A stretch of 52,383 nt of DNA from a virus: IMG/VR virus record IMGVR_UViG_3300033145_003438, positions 1 to 52,383 of that record. The stretch is one strand, 5' to 3'. Position numbers and translations under genes: made by a program. Position 1 is the first letter of the stretch; each line of letters starts with the position of its first letter. Of the stretch, positions 1 to 8,615 are shown piece by piece. Below the pieces are notes generated by a model, which was not told where the DNA came from, did no database searches, and worked only from the letters and a program-made list of their open reading frames with translations.

Positions 1-438
1 ATGACGCCAGAATTGATCATACTCCACCATTCTCGAACCAAAGACAGCAAAACCCTCTCCATGGGGGCCATTCGTCGTTTCCATATCGAGGTCAACGGGT
101 GGGATGATATCGGGTATCACTTCGTTATCGAACAGATCAGAGATAGCTATGAAATCCTATTAGGCAGGATGCCCGACAGAATGGGTGCACACTGCCAAGG
201 GCAGAACAGCAGATCCATAGGAATATGTTTTGTCGGCAACTTTGACTATTCCCCTCCTCCTCCAGATCAATGGTCCCGCGGGCTGGAACTGATTTCATTT
301 CTTTTGAGACAATACAACCTCACACATGAAGACGTAAAGCCCCATAGCGACTTTAACACAACCAAAACTTGTCCCGGTCGGATGTTCGACATGGGGCTTT
401 TTTGTGCCGAACTGAGGAGGCTCATAGAAAGCACATGA
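1..438 (+). CDS. T7 lysozyme-like N-acetylmuramoyl-L-alanine amidase (endolysin)
   Basis: The 145-residue product is an Amidase_2/PGRP-fold enzyme that cuts the amide bond between N-acetylmuramic acid and L-alanine in peptidoglycan during host lysis. It aligns end to end by eye with T7 lysozyme (151 aa): LHHS near residue 8 (zinc ligand H9), the GWDDIGYHF block near 33-41, and the C-terminal H115 and C124, which match the other two zinc ligands. No signal peptide is visible, so release should depend on the holin-like gene that follows with an ATGA overlap. The window begins at this ATG, so the ribosome binding site and any upstream start are not visible. Function is well supported; the start is assumed. 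Confidence 0.92.
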   Translation: MTPELIILHHSRTKDSKTLSMGAIRRFHIEVNGWDDIGYHFVIEQIRDSYEILLGRMPDRMGAHCQGQNSRSIGICFVGNFDYSPPPPDQWSRGLELISFLLRQYNLTHEDVKPHSDFNTTKTCPGRMFDMGLFCAELRRLIEST

Positions 439-692
439 ACGGCGAATACGAAATTGACAAAGATACATTCATGGGCCTGGACACATCAAAACAAAATTGG
501 ATGATGTATCAAACATTCAACAAATACCGCGTGGATTGCAATGAACGATTCAGCGAAAGCGAAAACCGGCTTGAAAAACTCGAAAACCGGAAAAGGTTTG
601 ATACCGCCGTTTCCGGTTCAGCAGGAGTTGTAGGCGGTTTTATAGCTATGGGCAGCATGTTGGTTGCCCGTGCTGTGGGATGGTTTAAATGA
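435..692 (+). CDS. holin-like / XhlA-like small membrane protein
   Basis: This 85-residue protein begins at an ATG that overlaps the amidase stop (ATGA). Residues about 30-55 are charged and heptad-like, and residues about 60-84 form one hydrophobic, glycine-rich segment (GSAGVVGGFIAMGSMLVARAV). A soluble coiled coil followed by a single C-terminal membrane span is the layout of XhlA-type proteins and of some small holins. The position between an endolysin and two envelope-directed genes supports a role in the lysis cassette. It has no diagnostic motif, so holin is an inference from layout and context. An in-frame upstream start at 369 lies inside the amidase and is less likely. Confidence 0.6.
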   Translation: MNGEYEIDKDTFMGLDTSKQNWMMYQTFNKYRVDCNERFSESENRLEKLENRKRFDTAVSGSAGVVGGFIAMGSMLVARAVGWFK

Positions 693-1075
693 GTAACAGG
701 CCAGAACGAATACGATATCGACACCTAACACCCGACGAGCGGTCTGTGGTCTGTAATGGGTGTGGACCCAAAGGCGGTTTTTTCCCAGTGCCTGAGTTTG
801 TCTTCACTTCAGCGTGTGACCAGCACGATTTCAATTATTTTCTTGGAAGTACCCGAGCGCAACGGAAGAAAGCCGATCTACAGTTTTTAGCCGAAATGAT
901 AGCCGAGGCCGCAGGGGTGAAGAAATATATTTGGCTGGCAAGAATTTATTACCGGGCGGTCCGATGGTTTGGCGTATTTTGTTTTCACTGGTCGCGCCGG
1001 CAGAGGACAAAAAGAGACCTGAAGGCATACCTAAAAAAGCACGAACATATTTTAGAGGGGAGGCTTCCAAAATGA
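689..1075 (+). CDS. phospholipase A2-like protein in the lysis cassette
   Basis: The 128-residue product carries the prokaryotic secreted phospholipase A2 signature. A CGP-containing loop at residues 22-30 is followed by ACDQHDFNY at 42-50 (catalytic-type His46-Asp47 and Tyr50). A second Asp, D63, sits in an R..KADLQF stretch, matching the R..aD..F pattern after the HD pair in Streptomyces violaceoruber-type enzymes. The family hydrolyses the sn-2 ester of phospholipids using calcium. The C-terminal half is basic and aromatic, suited to membrane contact. It overlaps both neighbours by four bases, so it is translated with the endolysin and holin-like protein. No signal peptide is visible. I infer a role in breaking host membranes, possibly the outer membrane; activity is untested. 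Confidence 0.72.
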   Translation: MSNRPERIRYRHLTPDERSVVCNGCGPKGGFFPVPEFVFTSACDQHDFNYFLGSTRAQRKKADLQFLAEMIAEAAGVKKYIWLARIYYRAVRWFGVFCFHWSRRQRTKRDLKAYLKKHEHILEGRLPK

Positions 1076-1533
1076 ACACTTTTGTTAAGTTTTTACTGGT
1101 TCCTATCGTTTTGACTGCATTGACCGCCGTCATGTTCATTATTCCGTCATGTCAACACGTGGGTACGGCACCGCCGTCAGTGTGCGATCAGCCAGGGAGT
1201 GAAAAGTCCGTCATTTGCCAGGTGTGCTCGGAGATAGGAGTACAGGCCGAGGATATTGACCTACTCCTGCAGATAGCAGCTGTCCGGGCGCTTGATGAAC
1301 ACGGAAAGAAAGAGGCCCTGAAATTTTACGACGATGTCGAATTTTATCTCAAGACCACGGCCACATATCGAGGCCTGATTCGGTACGTTCAAGAACAGGT
1401 AGATATCACGGGCCCAGAACTCCTGATCATATCCCGGTATTTTCCCATGTTCGACTCGACGCGGTTTATTTCAACCTTCGACCGGAACTTGATCTTGACC
1501 CACATCGAACGGATAAAGGCGCTTTTGGATTAG
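1072..1533 (+). CDS. membrane-anchored or lipoprotein-like protein of the lysis cassette
   Basis: The 153-residue product starts at an ATG overlapping the phospholipase-like gene stop. Residues 5-26 form a hydrophobic export signal ending in IIPSC, a poor but possible lipobox with Cys27. A short cysteine-containing stretch (C38, C50 and C53 by my count) and a helical domain follow. No family is recognised. Being last in a lysis cassette and exported, it could be a spanin-like outer-membrane lipoprotein. However, it lacks the proline-rich Rz1 composition and no Rz partner is visible. It could equally be an inner-membrane-anchored periplasmic protein. Confidence 0.6.
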   Translation: MNTFVKFLLVPIVLTALTAVMFIIPSCQHVGTAPPSVCDQPGSEKSVICQVCSEIGVQAEDIDLLLQIAAVRALDEHGKKEALKFYDDVEFYLKTTATYRGLIRYVQEQVDITGPELLIISRYFPMFDSTRFISTFDRNLILTHIERIKALLD

Positions 1534-1560
1534 TGCAACAAAAAGCAGCAATTTCAGCAA

Positions 1561-2103
1561 ATGAAAAAGCTAAGCGAACAAAAGAAAAGATTTATGGATA
1601 ACCTCCTGAATGGAATGGGAAAACAGGAGGCTTATGAAAAGGCAGGGTATAAGGCAAGGGGTAGGGCGGCGGCTTCTTGTGCAACAAAAGTGCTTAAAAT
1701 TGCTGAGTTTGCAGCAATTTATAAGCAACGCAGAGAGGAGATCAGGGAAAAGGCCAGTGAAAAGGCACAGATAACCACAGAACGACTGATGGAAGAAGAA
1801 GCCAGGCTTGCATATTCTGACATTGGGGAACTTTACGGCGGGAAGTCTTTCATCCCACCAAACGAACTTCCTGAAGATGTCCGAAGGGCTGTTGCAGGTG
1901 TTAAAATTACAACACGCACATTTACCCCAAAGGGTAAGAAAAAACCAGTGACCGAAACAACCTATGAATACAAATTTTGGGATAAGGGAAAGGCCTTGGA
2001 TCGTCTCCATAAAATAAAAGGGGATTACGAGCAAGACAACGCCCAAAAGGCGGATAAAATTGTCATCAACCCTGATCATAAGGTTAAGAAAGGCAAAAAG
2101 TGA
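1561..2103 (+). CDS. terS: terminase small subunit (Terminase_2 family)
   Basis: The 180-residue protein has the features of Terminase_2 small subunits. The N-terminal helix-turn-helix includes KKRFMDNLLNGMGKQEAYEKAGY (residues about 8-30), where the AYEKAGY signature is typical. A helical oligomerisation segment (residues 55-85) follows, and a lysine-rich C-terminal tail. The small subunit recognises the pac or cos site on the concatemer and loads DNA onto the large subunit. It overlaps the large terminase start by four bases. The tail after residue 160 is very basic, suited to DNA contact. Confidence 0.88.
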   Translation: MKKLSEQKKRFMDNLLNGMGKQEAYEKAGYKARGRAAASCATKVLKIAEFAAIYKQRREEIREKASEKAQITTERLMEEEARLAYSDIGELYGGKSFIPPNELPEDVRRAVAGVKITTRTFTPKGKKKPVTETTYEYKFWDKGKALDRLHKIKGDYEQDNAQKADKIVINPDHKVKKGKK

Positions 2104-3602
2104 ACGAATCGGCAGGAAATGTTGAGGAGATACACTACGAAGCTCTTCCTACGATCCTAAAGTTCCACAATTCAAGCGCCAGGATTCGCGCCATGGTGGG
2201 GCCGGTCGGTAGTGGGAAGACAGTCGGCGCTGCGTGGGATATCTGTTATTACCTGCCATGGTTTTTGTATAACGAGTACAAAATACCCCACACGCGATGG
2301 GTGACAGTTAGAAACACCTACAAAGAACTCATTGATACAACCCAATCCAGCTACTTTGAATGGTTCTCCTGGGGCGATTATTACGGGAAACGGGAAATGT
2401 ATACCCTCGAATATCCCAACGGACCCAAGTTGGAGATTCTTTTCCGCGCCTGCGACCAAAAAAAGCACGTTCGGCAGTTTAAATCCCTCGAAGTTACCGG
2501 CTATCATATCGATGAGTCTATTGAGGTTTCCAAAGATGTAAAGCTGATGCTTCGCAATCGTATAGGGCGATATCCGCGTATTAAGTGCCTGAAGTGTCAG
2601 ACATTCATGAAGACCATTGAGGGCAGAGACGAGAATGGCGAAGTGACCGCTTTTTATCAATGCCCAAACTGTGATTATGTCCTTGACCCGGATATGCCTT
2701 TTAAATTCGGAATCGAGACAACCAACCCGCCGGACGTTGAGCACCCGACCTATTCAGAGTTCGATTGGGGCGATCAACCCCCTCCTGGACCCGTTACTGA
2801 GATAAAGCCCAAGAAAGGCTATGCCGGATTCTGGCAGCCACCCTATGAGAATAAAGCCAACCTGCCATTGCATTATTACCAGGATCTTATCGAGGACTAT
2901 AAAGATCAGCAGGATTGGGCTGAAATGTATGTCCAGGGCAAGCCCGGGATCATCGTCAAGGGCAAGCTGGTTTACAACAATTTCAGGCGTAAGATTCACG
3001 TTTCCAATGATCCGCTCGTTTGGAATGGCGGTCATCTTTACAGGGGTTGGGATGATTCCGGCAACACACCGGCCTGTATTGTCGTTTCGGTTCCTTCTCC
3101 CATGCGCGAGCATGTTTTAAAGGAGTTTGTGCACGACAAGATGAATATCGTGGACTTTGCAAAATGGGTGGTTTCCGAGTGCAACCAGATATTTCCTAAT
3201 GCCGATTGGACCGACTGGGACGATCCGGCAGGGTGGAATAAGTTTTCAAAGAAAGAAGGCGGTTTCACATCCAATGCTGAAATGATTCAGGAGGCAACAG
3301 GCATTGAAATGAACGCATCCGAGCAGAATCTGGATACGCGGATCAATTCAGTTGATGGCCAGTTGAATCTGATGGACGGAGTTCTTATAGACCCCAGTTG
3401 TGTGCGTCTTATCAACGGGTTCATGGGCGGGTATCACTATCCGGAGATCGGAACGACCGGGGAATATCACGACAAAATATCCAAAAACCGTTTTTCGCAC
3501 GTTCAGGACGCCTTTCAGTATGTCAACGTCCGACTATTTAAGCAGAAACTGAAAACCAAGAAACACAGAAGAAGAAAAAAGAGGAGCGCAATGGCGGCGT
3601 AA
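2100..3602 (+). CDS. terL: terminase large subunit (packaging ATPase-nuclease) with a zinc-ribbon insertion
   Basis: This 500-residue motor pumps DNA into the prohead and cuts it. The Walker A motif GPVGSGKT is at residues 34-41. The Walker B region GYHIDES is near residue 137. The nuclease domain has RGWDDSG (about 315), a DWDDPAG block (about 373) and HVQDAFQY near 468, the usual late acidic motif of the RNase H-like nuclease. Between ATPase and nuclease two CxxC pairs (C163/C166, C188/C191) form a probable zinc ribbon, which is not in the minimal family. A very basic tail (about 484-498) ends the protein. It directly follows terS. Confidence 0.92.
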   Translation: MNESAGNVEEIHYEALPTILKFHNSSARIRAMVGPVGSGKTVGAAWDICYYLPWFLYNEYKIPHTRWVTVRNTYKELIDTTQSSYFEWFSWGDYYGKREMYTLEYPNGPKLEILFRACDQKKHVRQFKSLEVTGYHIDESIEVSKDVKLMLRNRIGRYPRIKCLKCQTFMKTIEGRDENGEVTAFYQCPNCDYVLDPDMPFKFGIETTNPPDVEHPTYSEFDWGDQPPPGPVTEIKPKKGYAGFWQPPYENKANLPLHYYQDLIEDYKDQQDWAEMYVQGKPGIIVKGKLVYNNFRRKIHVSNDPLVWNGGHLYRGWDDSGNTPACIVVSVPSPMREHVLKEFVHDKMNIVDFAKWVVSECNQIFPNADWTDWDDPAGWNKFSKKEGGFTSNAEMIQEATGIEMNASEQNLDTRINSVDGQLNLMDGVLIDPSCVRLINGFMGGYHYPEIGTTGEYHDKISKNRFSHVQDAFQYVNVRLFKQKLKTKKHRRRKKRSAMAA

Positions 3603-3664
3603 AGAGTTTTAACAATTTGGGCTAACTTTGGGAGTCGCGACCCGGAGGACAGCAAAAGAATTAA

Positions 3665-3706
3665 GGGGGCAGTTCGGTGCCGAACCATCGAATTGCCCCC
3701 TTTTTT
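3665..3706 (+). terminator. rho-independent terminator after terL
   Basis: An inverted repeat of GGGGGCAGTT (3665-3674) with AATTGCCCCC (3691-3700) can form a 10-bp GC-rich stem with one G-U pair, followed at once by six T residues (3701-3706). It lies in the 128-bp gap between the terminase and the next gene and would limit read-through from the lysis/packaging genes into the head genes. Confidence 0.75.
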
Positions 3707-3730
3707 GTTGCCCGTAAGGACAAAGGATAA

Positions 3731-4246
3731 ATGGCAGAACTTCAACGAGCACTTTCATACGATCAAGACGGGCAGCCGGTCATGGTGATTTTCAAGAAGA
3801 AAGCACCGGTTTTAACGTTTTCCGTCGAGAAAAAGACCATCGAGTCCTACATCATCGAGCAGAAAGACGCCTGGATGTACTCAAGGGATCACTATCCGGC
3901 CAAGATTCCAATCTTTCACGGTTGGAAGAAAAGGGGTCTTTTGGATGTGAACGGTAATCAACAAACTGTTCCGGATGTCACAGAACGGGTGGTCAGCTTC
4001 GATTATGCCATGAGGCTGAAAGCGAATGAACTTTGCTATCAGTTCGAACTGGGAGAGGCAACAACCCAGAGGTTCGCGCAGATCATATCCCTCATCGAGG
4101 ACGGACTGGGCGATCTCATAGCCATGCCCCCGCAGAAAACGGAAGATAAAGTTTTTGGGGAGATCAAGCTATCGTCTCAAGGACAAGATTTCTATAACGA
4201 CGCCACAGAGGAAGTGCCGATCACCGATAATGTAGTGAGTGGGTAA
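3731..4246 (+). CDS. hypothetical protein upstream of the portal gene
   Basis: The 171-residue product has no recognised motif. It is a mixed alpha/beta soluble protein, without a signal peptide or membrane segment, and ends in an acidic, polar tail. It sits between terL and the portal gene, three bases from the latter, so it belongs to the head operon. Such a position is often filled by a small virion or portal-associated protein, but this is only context. Confidence 0.7.
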   Translation: MAELQRALSYDQDGQPVMVIFKKKAPVLTFSVEKKTIESYIIEQKDAWMYSRDHYPAKIPIFHGWKKRGLLDVNGNQQTVPDVTERVVSFDYAMRLKANELCYQFELGEATTQRFAQIISLIEDGLGDLIAMPPQKTEDKVFGEIKLSSQGQDFYNDATEEVPITDNVVSG

Positions 4247-4249
4247 AAA

Positions 4250-6394
4250 ATGGGCGCAGAAGAGTTTTACGACAACATAAGCAGGCATGACGGGGACGGA
4301 CTCACACCAGAGCAACAAGTAGAGGATATTCCCCACAACACGGGTACTATCGGATCTCATTTCCTCGATAAAGATCCGCAAACCCAGAAGTATTTCCGCA
4401 TGATCCGGTCCTGGCACAATTACGAACGGACCAAGCAGGCCGCGAATCGTGAAGAACGGATGAAGGACCATGATGTCCGTGATGGCGACCAATGGGATGA
4501 GGACGATAAGGAAGAGGTCGAGGCCAGGGGGCAGAAAGCGTCTGTGTTTAACCTGGTCAAGGGTACTTGCGATTGGATTACAGGCACGGAAAAGCGCACC
4601 AAGGTCGATTACGCCGTTCTTCCCAGGCGAAAAGAGGAAGCAAAAGAGGCCGAATCCAAGACCAAGATGTTCAAGTACACTTCCGATGTTTCGAAATTGA
4701 CCTTTGCGCGGTCAGCAGCGTTTGCCGATGGGGTTATTTCCGGTCTGGGTTGGATTGATACCGGCATCAGGTCGGATGAAAGCGACGATCCGATCTATGT
4801 TCGATATGAGGACTGGCGAAACGTCTGGTACGACTCCCACGCGAAAGAGCGTGATTTGTCTGACGGTCGTTACCAATTCCGTACAAAGGCTGTGGATCTT
4901 GATGTAGCAGTGGCCATGTTTCCCGATAGAGCGGATGCGATCATGGCCTCCTTTCATCAAAATGAGCTCAGCGATGATGAATACGCAGAAACGGGTATCA
5001 ATCCGGAAGAGGATGCTATTGCCGATCAGGGCGATGCTCTTGACGCCGGCGTGAAACGAGACAGGGTGAAGCTGATCTCCTGTGAATATCGCGTGCCTGC
5101 CAAGGTCAAGATCATTCGTGGAAAAGAACTGGGGTCGATAAATGGGTCTTTTTATGATGAGAAAAATGAAGGCATGGCCGGTCTCGTCGAATCAGGACAC
5201 GCTTCTCTCTACGATGCGATCAAGATGGTTATGTGGAAGATGATCTTTGTGGGTAACTTCGTGCTGCAGAACAGAAAACGAGTTTACAACCACAATCATT
5301 TTTCCCTGGTTCCATTCTGGGGATTCCGGAAAAAAAGAGACAATTCGCCTTATGGTGCGGTCCGGAACATGCGCGACCCCCAGGACGATTTGAATAAGCG
5401 CCGATCAAAAGCCCTTTACATCCTATCCACGAAACAGGTCATCCATGAAGAAGATACGATTGAGGATGTTGATGACTTTGCAGAGGAGATTGCACGTCCT
5501 GATGGGATCGCAGAGGTAAAAAAAGGGGCTCTTTCAGGTAACAAGATCCAAATCAACGAGGAAAGAGGTCTGGCCATAGAGCATGTCAGGCTTATGGAGC
5601 AGGACCAACAATTTATTGAGGCCACCGGAGGCGTGACGGACGAAAATAAGGGGCAAGAGACCAATGCGACATCTGGCAAGGCGATTCTGGCCCGGCAGGA
5701 ACAAGGACATGTCACAACCGCAGACCTGTTCGACAATTACCGGTACGCTTTTAAAACCCTTGGAGAAATTGTTCTTTCCCTGATGGAGCAGTTTTACTCA
5801 GAAGAAAAGACCATCCGGATTACCGGCAATGATGGACAGCCAGAATACGTCGAGATCAACAAACCTGGACAGGACGGGGAGAAGATCAATGATATTACAT
5901 CCACCCAGGCTGACTTTATCATCGATGCGCAGGAATACAACGCCACTGTTCAGCTATCCATGGCCGAACGACTGGGCGACATGATTTCTAAGTTACCGCA
6001 GGAAGTATCGGTCTATCTCGTAGACCTTTGGATCGCTATGGCGCCAGGGCTGCCGGAAAAAGAAAGAGAGGTCGCACTTGAGAGGATCAGAGGCAAGCTA
6101 AATCTTACCGACCCTGATGAAGATCCGGATGATCCCAAGGTAAAGGCACGAAAAGAGGCACAGGCAGCTGAGATGGAGAAGCAGAAAGCCATTGAGGACC
6201 GTCTCATCGCTCTGGAAATGGCTTTGAAAGAAGCTGAGATCAAAGAGAAGGAAGCTGAAGCGGAAAAGGATTTCGCAGACGCCGATGCAAAACGGGCCGC
6301 AATCGGAAACAAAAATGAGGAGATGCGAATCAAGCGGGCAGAGGTCTTGGATAAAATCGAAACGCGGGAACAACAGTCAGCAGCGGAAGGCTAA
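4250..6394 (+). CDS. portal protein (P22 gp1-like)
   Basis: The 714-residue product has the length and layout of P22-type portal proteins, the dodecameric ring at the capsid vertex through which DNA enters and leaves. Recognisable blocks are the N-terminal DGDQWDEDDK region (about residues 78-87), the VFNLVKGTCDWITGTEKRTK block (about 99-118) and NATSGKAILARQEQGH (about 475-490). After it comes the LFDNYRYAFKTLGEIVLSLM wing helix. The C-terminal ~100 residues form a long charged coiled coil (AEMEKQKAIEDRLIALEMAL), resembling the P22 barrel. It starts three bases after the previous gene. Confidence 0.88.
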   Translation: MGAEEFYDNISRHDGDGLTPEQQVEDIPHNTGTIGSHFLDKDPQTQKYFRMIRSWHNYERTKQAANREERMKDHDVRDGDQWDEDDKEEVEARGQKASVFNLVKGTCDWITGTEKRTKVDYAVLPRRKEEAKEAESKTKMFKYTSDVSKLTFARSAAFADGVISGLGWIDTGIRSDESDDPIYVRYEDWRNVWYDSHAKERDLSDGRYQFRTKAVDLDVAVAMFPDRADAIMASFHQNELSDDEYAETGINPEEDAIADQGDALDAGVKRDRVKLISCEYRVPAKVKIIRGKELGSINGSFYDEKNEGMAGLVESGHASLYDAIKMVMWKMIFVGNFVLQNRKRVYNHNHFSLVPFWGFRKKRDNSPYGAVRNMRDPQDDLNKRRSKALYILSTKQVIHEEDTIEDVDDFAEEIARPDGIAEVKKGALSGNKIQINEERGLAIEHVRLMEQDQQFIEATGGVTDENKGQETNATSGKAILARQEQGHVTTADLFDNYRYAFKTLGEIVLSLMEQFYSEEKTIRITGNDGQPEYVEINKPGQDGEKINDITSTQADFIIDAQEYNATVQLSMAERLGDMISKLPQEVSVYLVDLWIAMAPGLPEKEREVALERIRGKLNLTDPDEDPDDPKVKARKEAQAAEMEKQKAIEDRLIALEMALKEAEIKEKEAEAEKDFADADAKRAAIGNKNEEMRIKRAEVLDKIETREQQSAAEG

Positions 6395-6585
6395 ACAGCC
6401 TGTGCTCTCCTTGGGCGTCCTCCCCGGTGGCCGAACAAGGTTCAGTCGACGCGGCAAACAAAGCCTGTTCGAAATGCACAGGCCAGAAGATTAAAGGGGA
6501 AGCGGCGCCCCTGATCTGAGAGTCTTTCAGAAGGCAAACAGGTAAAGGCCGGGGAAACACATAATAATCATAAAGGAGAGATCAA

Positions 6586-7026
6586 ATGAAAACATTAGGC
6601 AACAGTGACGGAAATGGCGCGATGGAAAACGTATCAGACATTCAATTTTTTGGAAATCCGGACGCTTTCAAACTGATCTGCAAGGCATGGTCAGGTATTG
6701 AGGGGTGGATGAAGTCCACAAAGGCAATGGAGATCCCGGGAGCCGGTTGTTTGGTTCAAGTCACCACTCAACAGAAGAATCCCGATGGCAGTTATTCTAT
6801 TGCTGAGGCTCTTACAGCCATTCCTGGTGTGAGGATTGTTGAAGATACCGGTCCCGATGGAACGGTTATATCAAGGCGGCTGGCCAGCGGGCATCCAATT
6901 TCACCACCTGTTATTGGCGGTTTACCAGAAGGTCAAGACAAAGGATTTGCCGAAACAAGTGACGATAAACCGGAGTCTAAAAAGAAGGCCGTGAAAAAAC
7001 CCGCAAAGAAGACAGTGAAAAAATAA
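6586..7026 (+). CDS. hypothetical head-operon protein with lysine-rich tail
   Basis: This 146-residue protein is preceded by a clear ribosome binding site (AAAGGAGAG, about 6572-6580). Residues 20-100 form a compact domain with no motif I recognise. The last ~20 residues are mostly Lys, Ala and Pro, a basic tail like those that bind nucleic acid or acidic partners. It sits between portal and scaffold genes. The 191-bp gap before it (6395-6585) shows no convincing gene. A basic tail next to a very acidic scaffold protein might mean the two interact, but that is inference. Confidence 0.65.
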   Translation: MKTLGNSDGNGAMENVSDIQFFGNPDAFKLICKAWSGIEGWMKSTKAMEIPGAGCLVQVTTQQKNPDGSYSIAEALTAIPGVRIVEDTGPDGTVISRRLASGHPISPPVIGGLPEGQDKGFAETSDDKPESKKKAVKKPAKKTVKK

Positions 7027-7054
7027 TCATTCATTAAACCAAGGAGAAAGGGAA

Positions 7055-8077
7055 ATGGGAACAAATGACGAACAACATGAAGGACTCAGTGAAGAGGAAA
7101 TCGCTGCGCTTGAGGACGATGAATCAGAAGTCGAAGGGTCTGGGGGTGATGACGACAAGGATTTATCAGAATCCGATAAAGACGCTGATACAAAGAGCGA
7201 TCAGGACGTCAAGGACAAGGATGCAGACGGAAAGGATGAGGCGGGAGATAAGAAAACTGGAACAGATGATGTCTCTTCCACCACAGATGATGGGGCTGAT
7301 ACCGCCAAAAAAAGCGATGACGGATCCGGCGATAAAACAACGGATGGAGCAGATGCAGGGACAGGCGATGAAAAGGAAAAGACCGCACCGGAACAAAAAC
7401 CGTTTGTTCCAAAATTCACTGGACCCGATAAGGCCGTTGTAGACGATCTGGAAACAAAAGTAAAAGACGCCAAAGCAAAGTTTGACGACGCCGAGGCAAA
7501 GTTTGACGAAGGGGAAATCGACTACCAAGCCTTGGATAAAATGAAAGATGAATGGCGTGATGTCAAGGATGAATGGCGTGAGGCTAAGATCAAGTTCGAC
7601 GTTGCTCATAGCATGGGCGAAGACACCGACCGTTCAAAGTGGGAATGGGAACAGGACCGGTTTTATGAAGATTTTTCGGACTTTGATGCAAAGAACAACG
7701 CCACTCTTCACAGTGCGTTTATCGCTACAGTGAATAGGGTAATTCATACTCCAGAAGCCAGCAAAATGACCGATCGACAAGTTCTATTGAAGGCCAAAGA
7801 ACAGGTTGAGAAGGATCTGGGTATCGCGTCGTCTGCGAATTCAGACAAATCGAATTCAGAGAAGCAAGCGGCTCTCGACAAAGCCAAAAAGGGAAATGCC
7901 GACCGATCCAAACTCGGTGCAGACATCGGCGGTCTTCCTGCAGCTGAAGACGAAGGCACAGACGGTACAGATGAATTTGCATATCTTGACAAGCTGGAAG
8001 GAGAGAAATTTGAACTGGCTGTAGCCAAACTCTCCGAAGAGCAGCTTGAGAAATATATGGACCGCAAAGAAAAATAA
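7055..8077 (+). CDS. probable scaffolding protein
   Basis: The 340-residue product is extremely acidic in its first 125 residues, which are almost entirely D, E, G, S, T and K. A predicted coiled coil follows at about 130-190 (KAKFDDAEAKFDEGEIDY and similar), then a helical C-terminal part. Acidic N-terminus, central coiled coil and location immediately upstream of the major capsid gene are the usual hallmarks of a phage scaffold, which guides prohead assembly and then leaves. No sequence-level family match is visible by eye. A clear AAGGAGAAAGGGAA ribosome binding site precedes the ATG. Confidence 0.75.
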   Translation: MGTNDEQHEGLSEEEIAALEDDESEVEGSGGDDDKDLSESDKDADTKSDQDVKDKDADGKDEAGDKKTGTDDVSSTTDDGADTAKKSDDGSGDKTTDGADAGTGDEKEKTAPEQKPFVPKFTGPDKAVVDDLETKVKDAKAKFDDAEAKFDEGEIDYQALDKMKDEWRDVKDEWREAKIKFDVAHSMGEDTDRSKWEWEQDRFYEDFSDFDAKNNATLHSAFIATVNRVIHTPEASKMTDRQVLLKAKEQVEKDLGIASSANSDKSNSEKQAALDKAKKGNADRSKLGADIGGLPAAEDEGTDGTDEFAYLDKLEGEKFELAVAKLSEEQLEKYMDRKEK

Positions 8078-8126
8078 GCGGTCAAAAGTTCTTTTACATA
8101 GTGTTTTGAAGGCGTCCAAGTAGGCC

Positions 8127-8162
8127 CCGGTTCCAATATAGCCGACCGGTTCCAACATAGCC
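8127..8162 (+). repeat. tandem 17-bp direct repeat upstream of the capsid gene
   Basis: CCGGTTCCAATATAGCC (8127-8143) is repeated as CCGGTTCCAACATAGCC (8146-8162), one mismatch, 19 bp apart, in the 164-bp gap between scaffold and major capsid genes. About two helical turns of spacing would suit a dimeric DNA-binding protein or an RNA-level element. No gene is visible in the gap. Confidence 0.6.
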
Positions 8163-8241
8163 AGGTGAGCGGATGAACGGACAGTAAGTGAAATGTACGG
8201 GATTTCTATAACCTAACTATTTGGAAACGGGAGGAATTAAA

Positions 8242-8459
8242 ATGGGACAAACAGTAGTGGGTACCGGTGATGCGAAAGCGATCAAGAAGTTTTCTGCTTT
8301 TCTCGCACTCGATGTACCGAAAAAAGCGTATTGGACTCGGAAGTTCATGGGGTACGGCGAAACGGCCTCCATGCCTATCCAGATGCTGAAGGAACTGGAA
8401 AGTGATGCTGGTGAGCAGGTTACGTTTGACCTGACCATGCAGATGACGATGCAGCCGGT
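8242..8459 (+). CDS. major capsid protein, exon 1 (N4 gp56-like family)
   Basis: The first exon encodes 72 complete residues plus two bases of codon 73 of an N4 gp56/DUF4043-type major capsid protein. The reading begins at an ATG preceded by GGAGGAATTAAA. The block after the start (KKFSAFLALDVPKKAYWTR, then GEQVTFDLTMQM) is the typical N-terminus of this family. The frame then runs into unrelated sequence and stops within about eight codons, exactly where a group I intron starts. Joining base 8459 to base 9234 restores the expected QPV-EGDDVLENREEDL continuation. The spliced gene would be 1125 nt (374 residues). Confidence 0.88.
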
Positions 8460-8615
8460 TAACCTTAGCCGCCTTGCCGCGTAAGTGGCATTGCAAAGTG
8501 GGTGAAATGCTGGAAACCCCTAAGAGCCCGAAACACCACAACGCAGCTGGCAACGGCAAACGTGATGGTTTGAAAAGGATCGGGATTGGGCAATCAGCAG
8601 CGAAGGTTCATGAGA

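Noticed and set aside
1570-2079. Minus-strand frame of 169 codons opposite the small terminase
   Set aside because: Cys/Phe-rich shadow of a Lys/Glu-rich gene; no ribosome binding site or domain.
7166-7609. Hydrophobic minus-strand frame opposite the scaffold gene
   Set aside because: The Phe/Ile/Val-rich product is the antisense reading of a low-complexity acidic gene.
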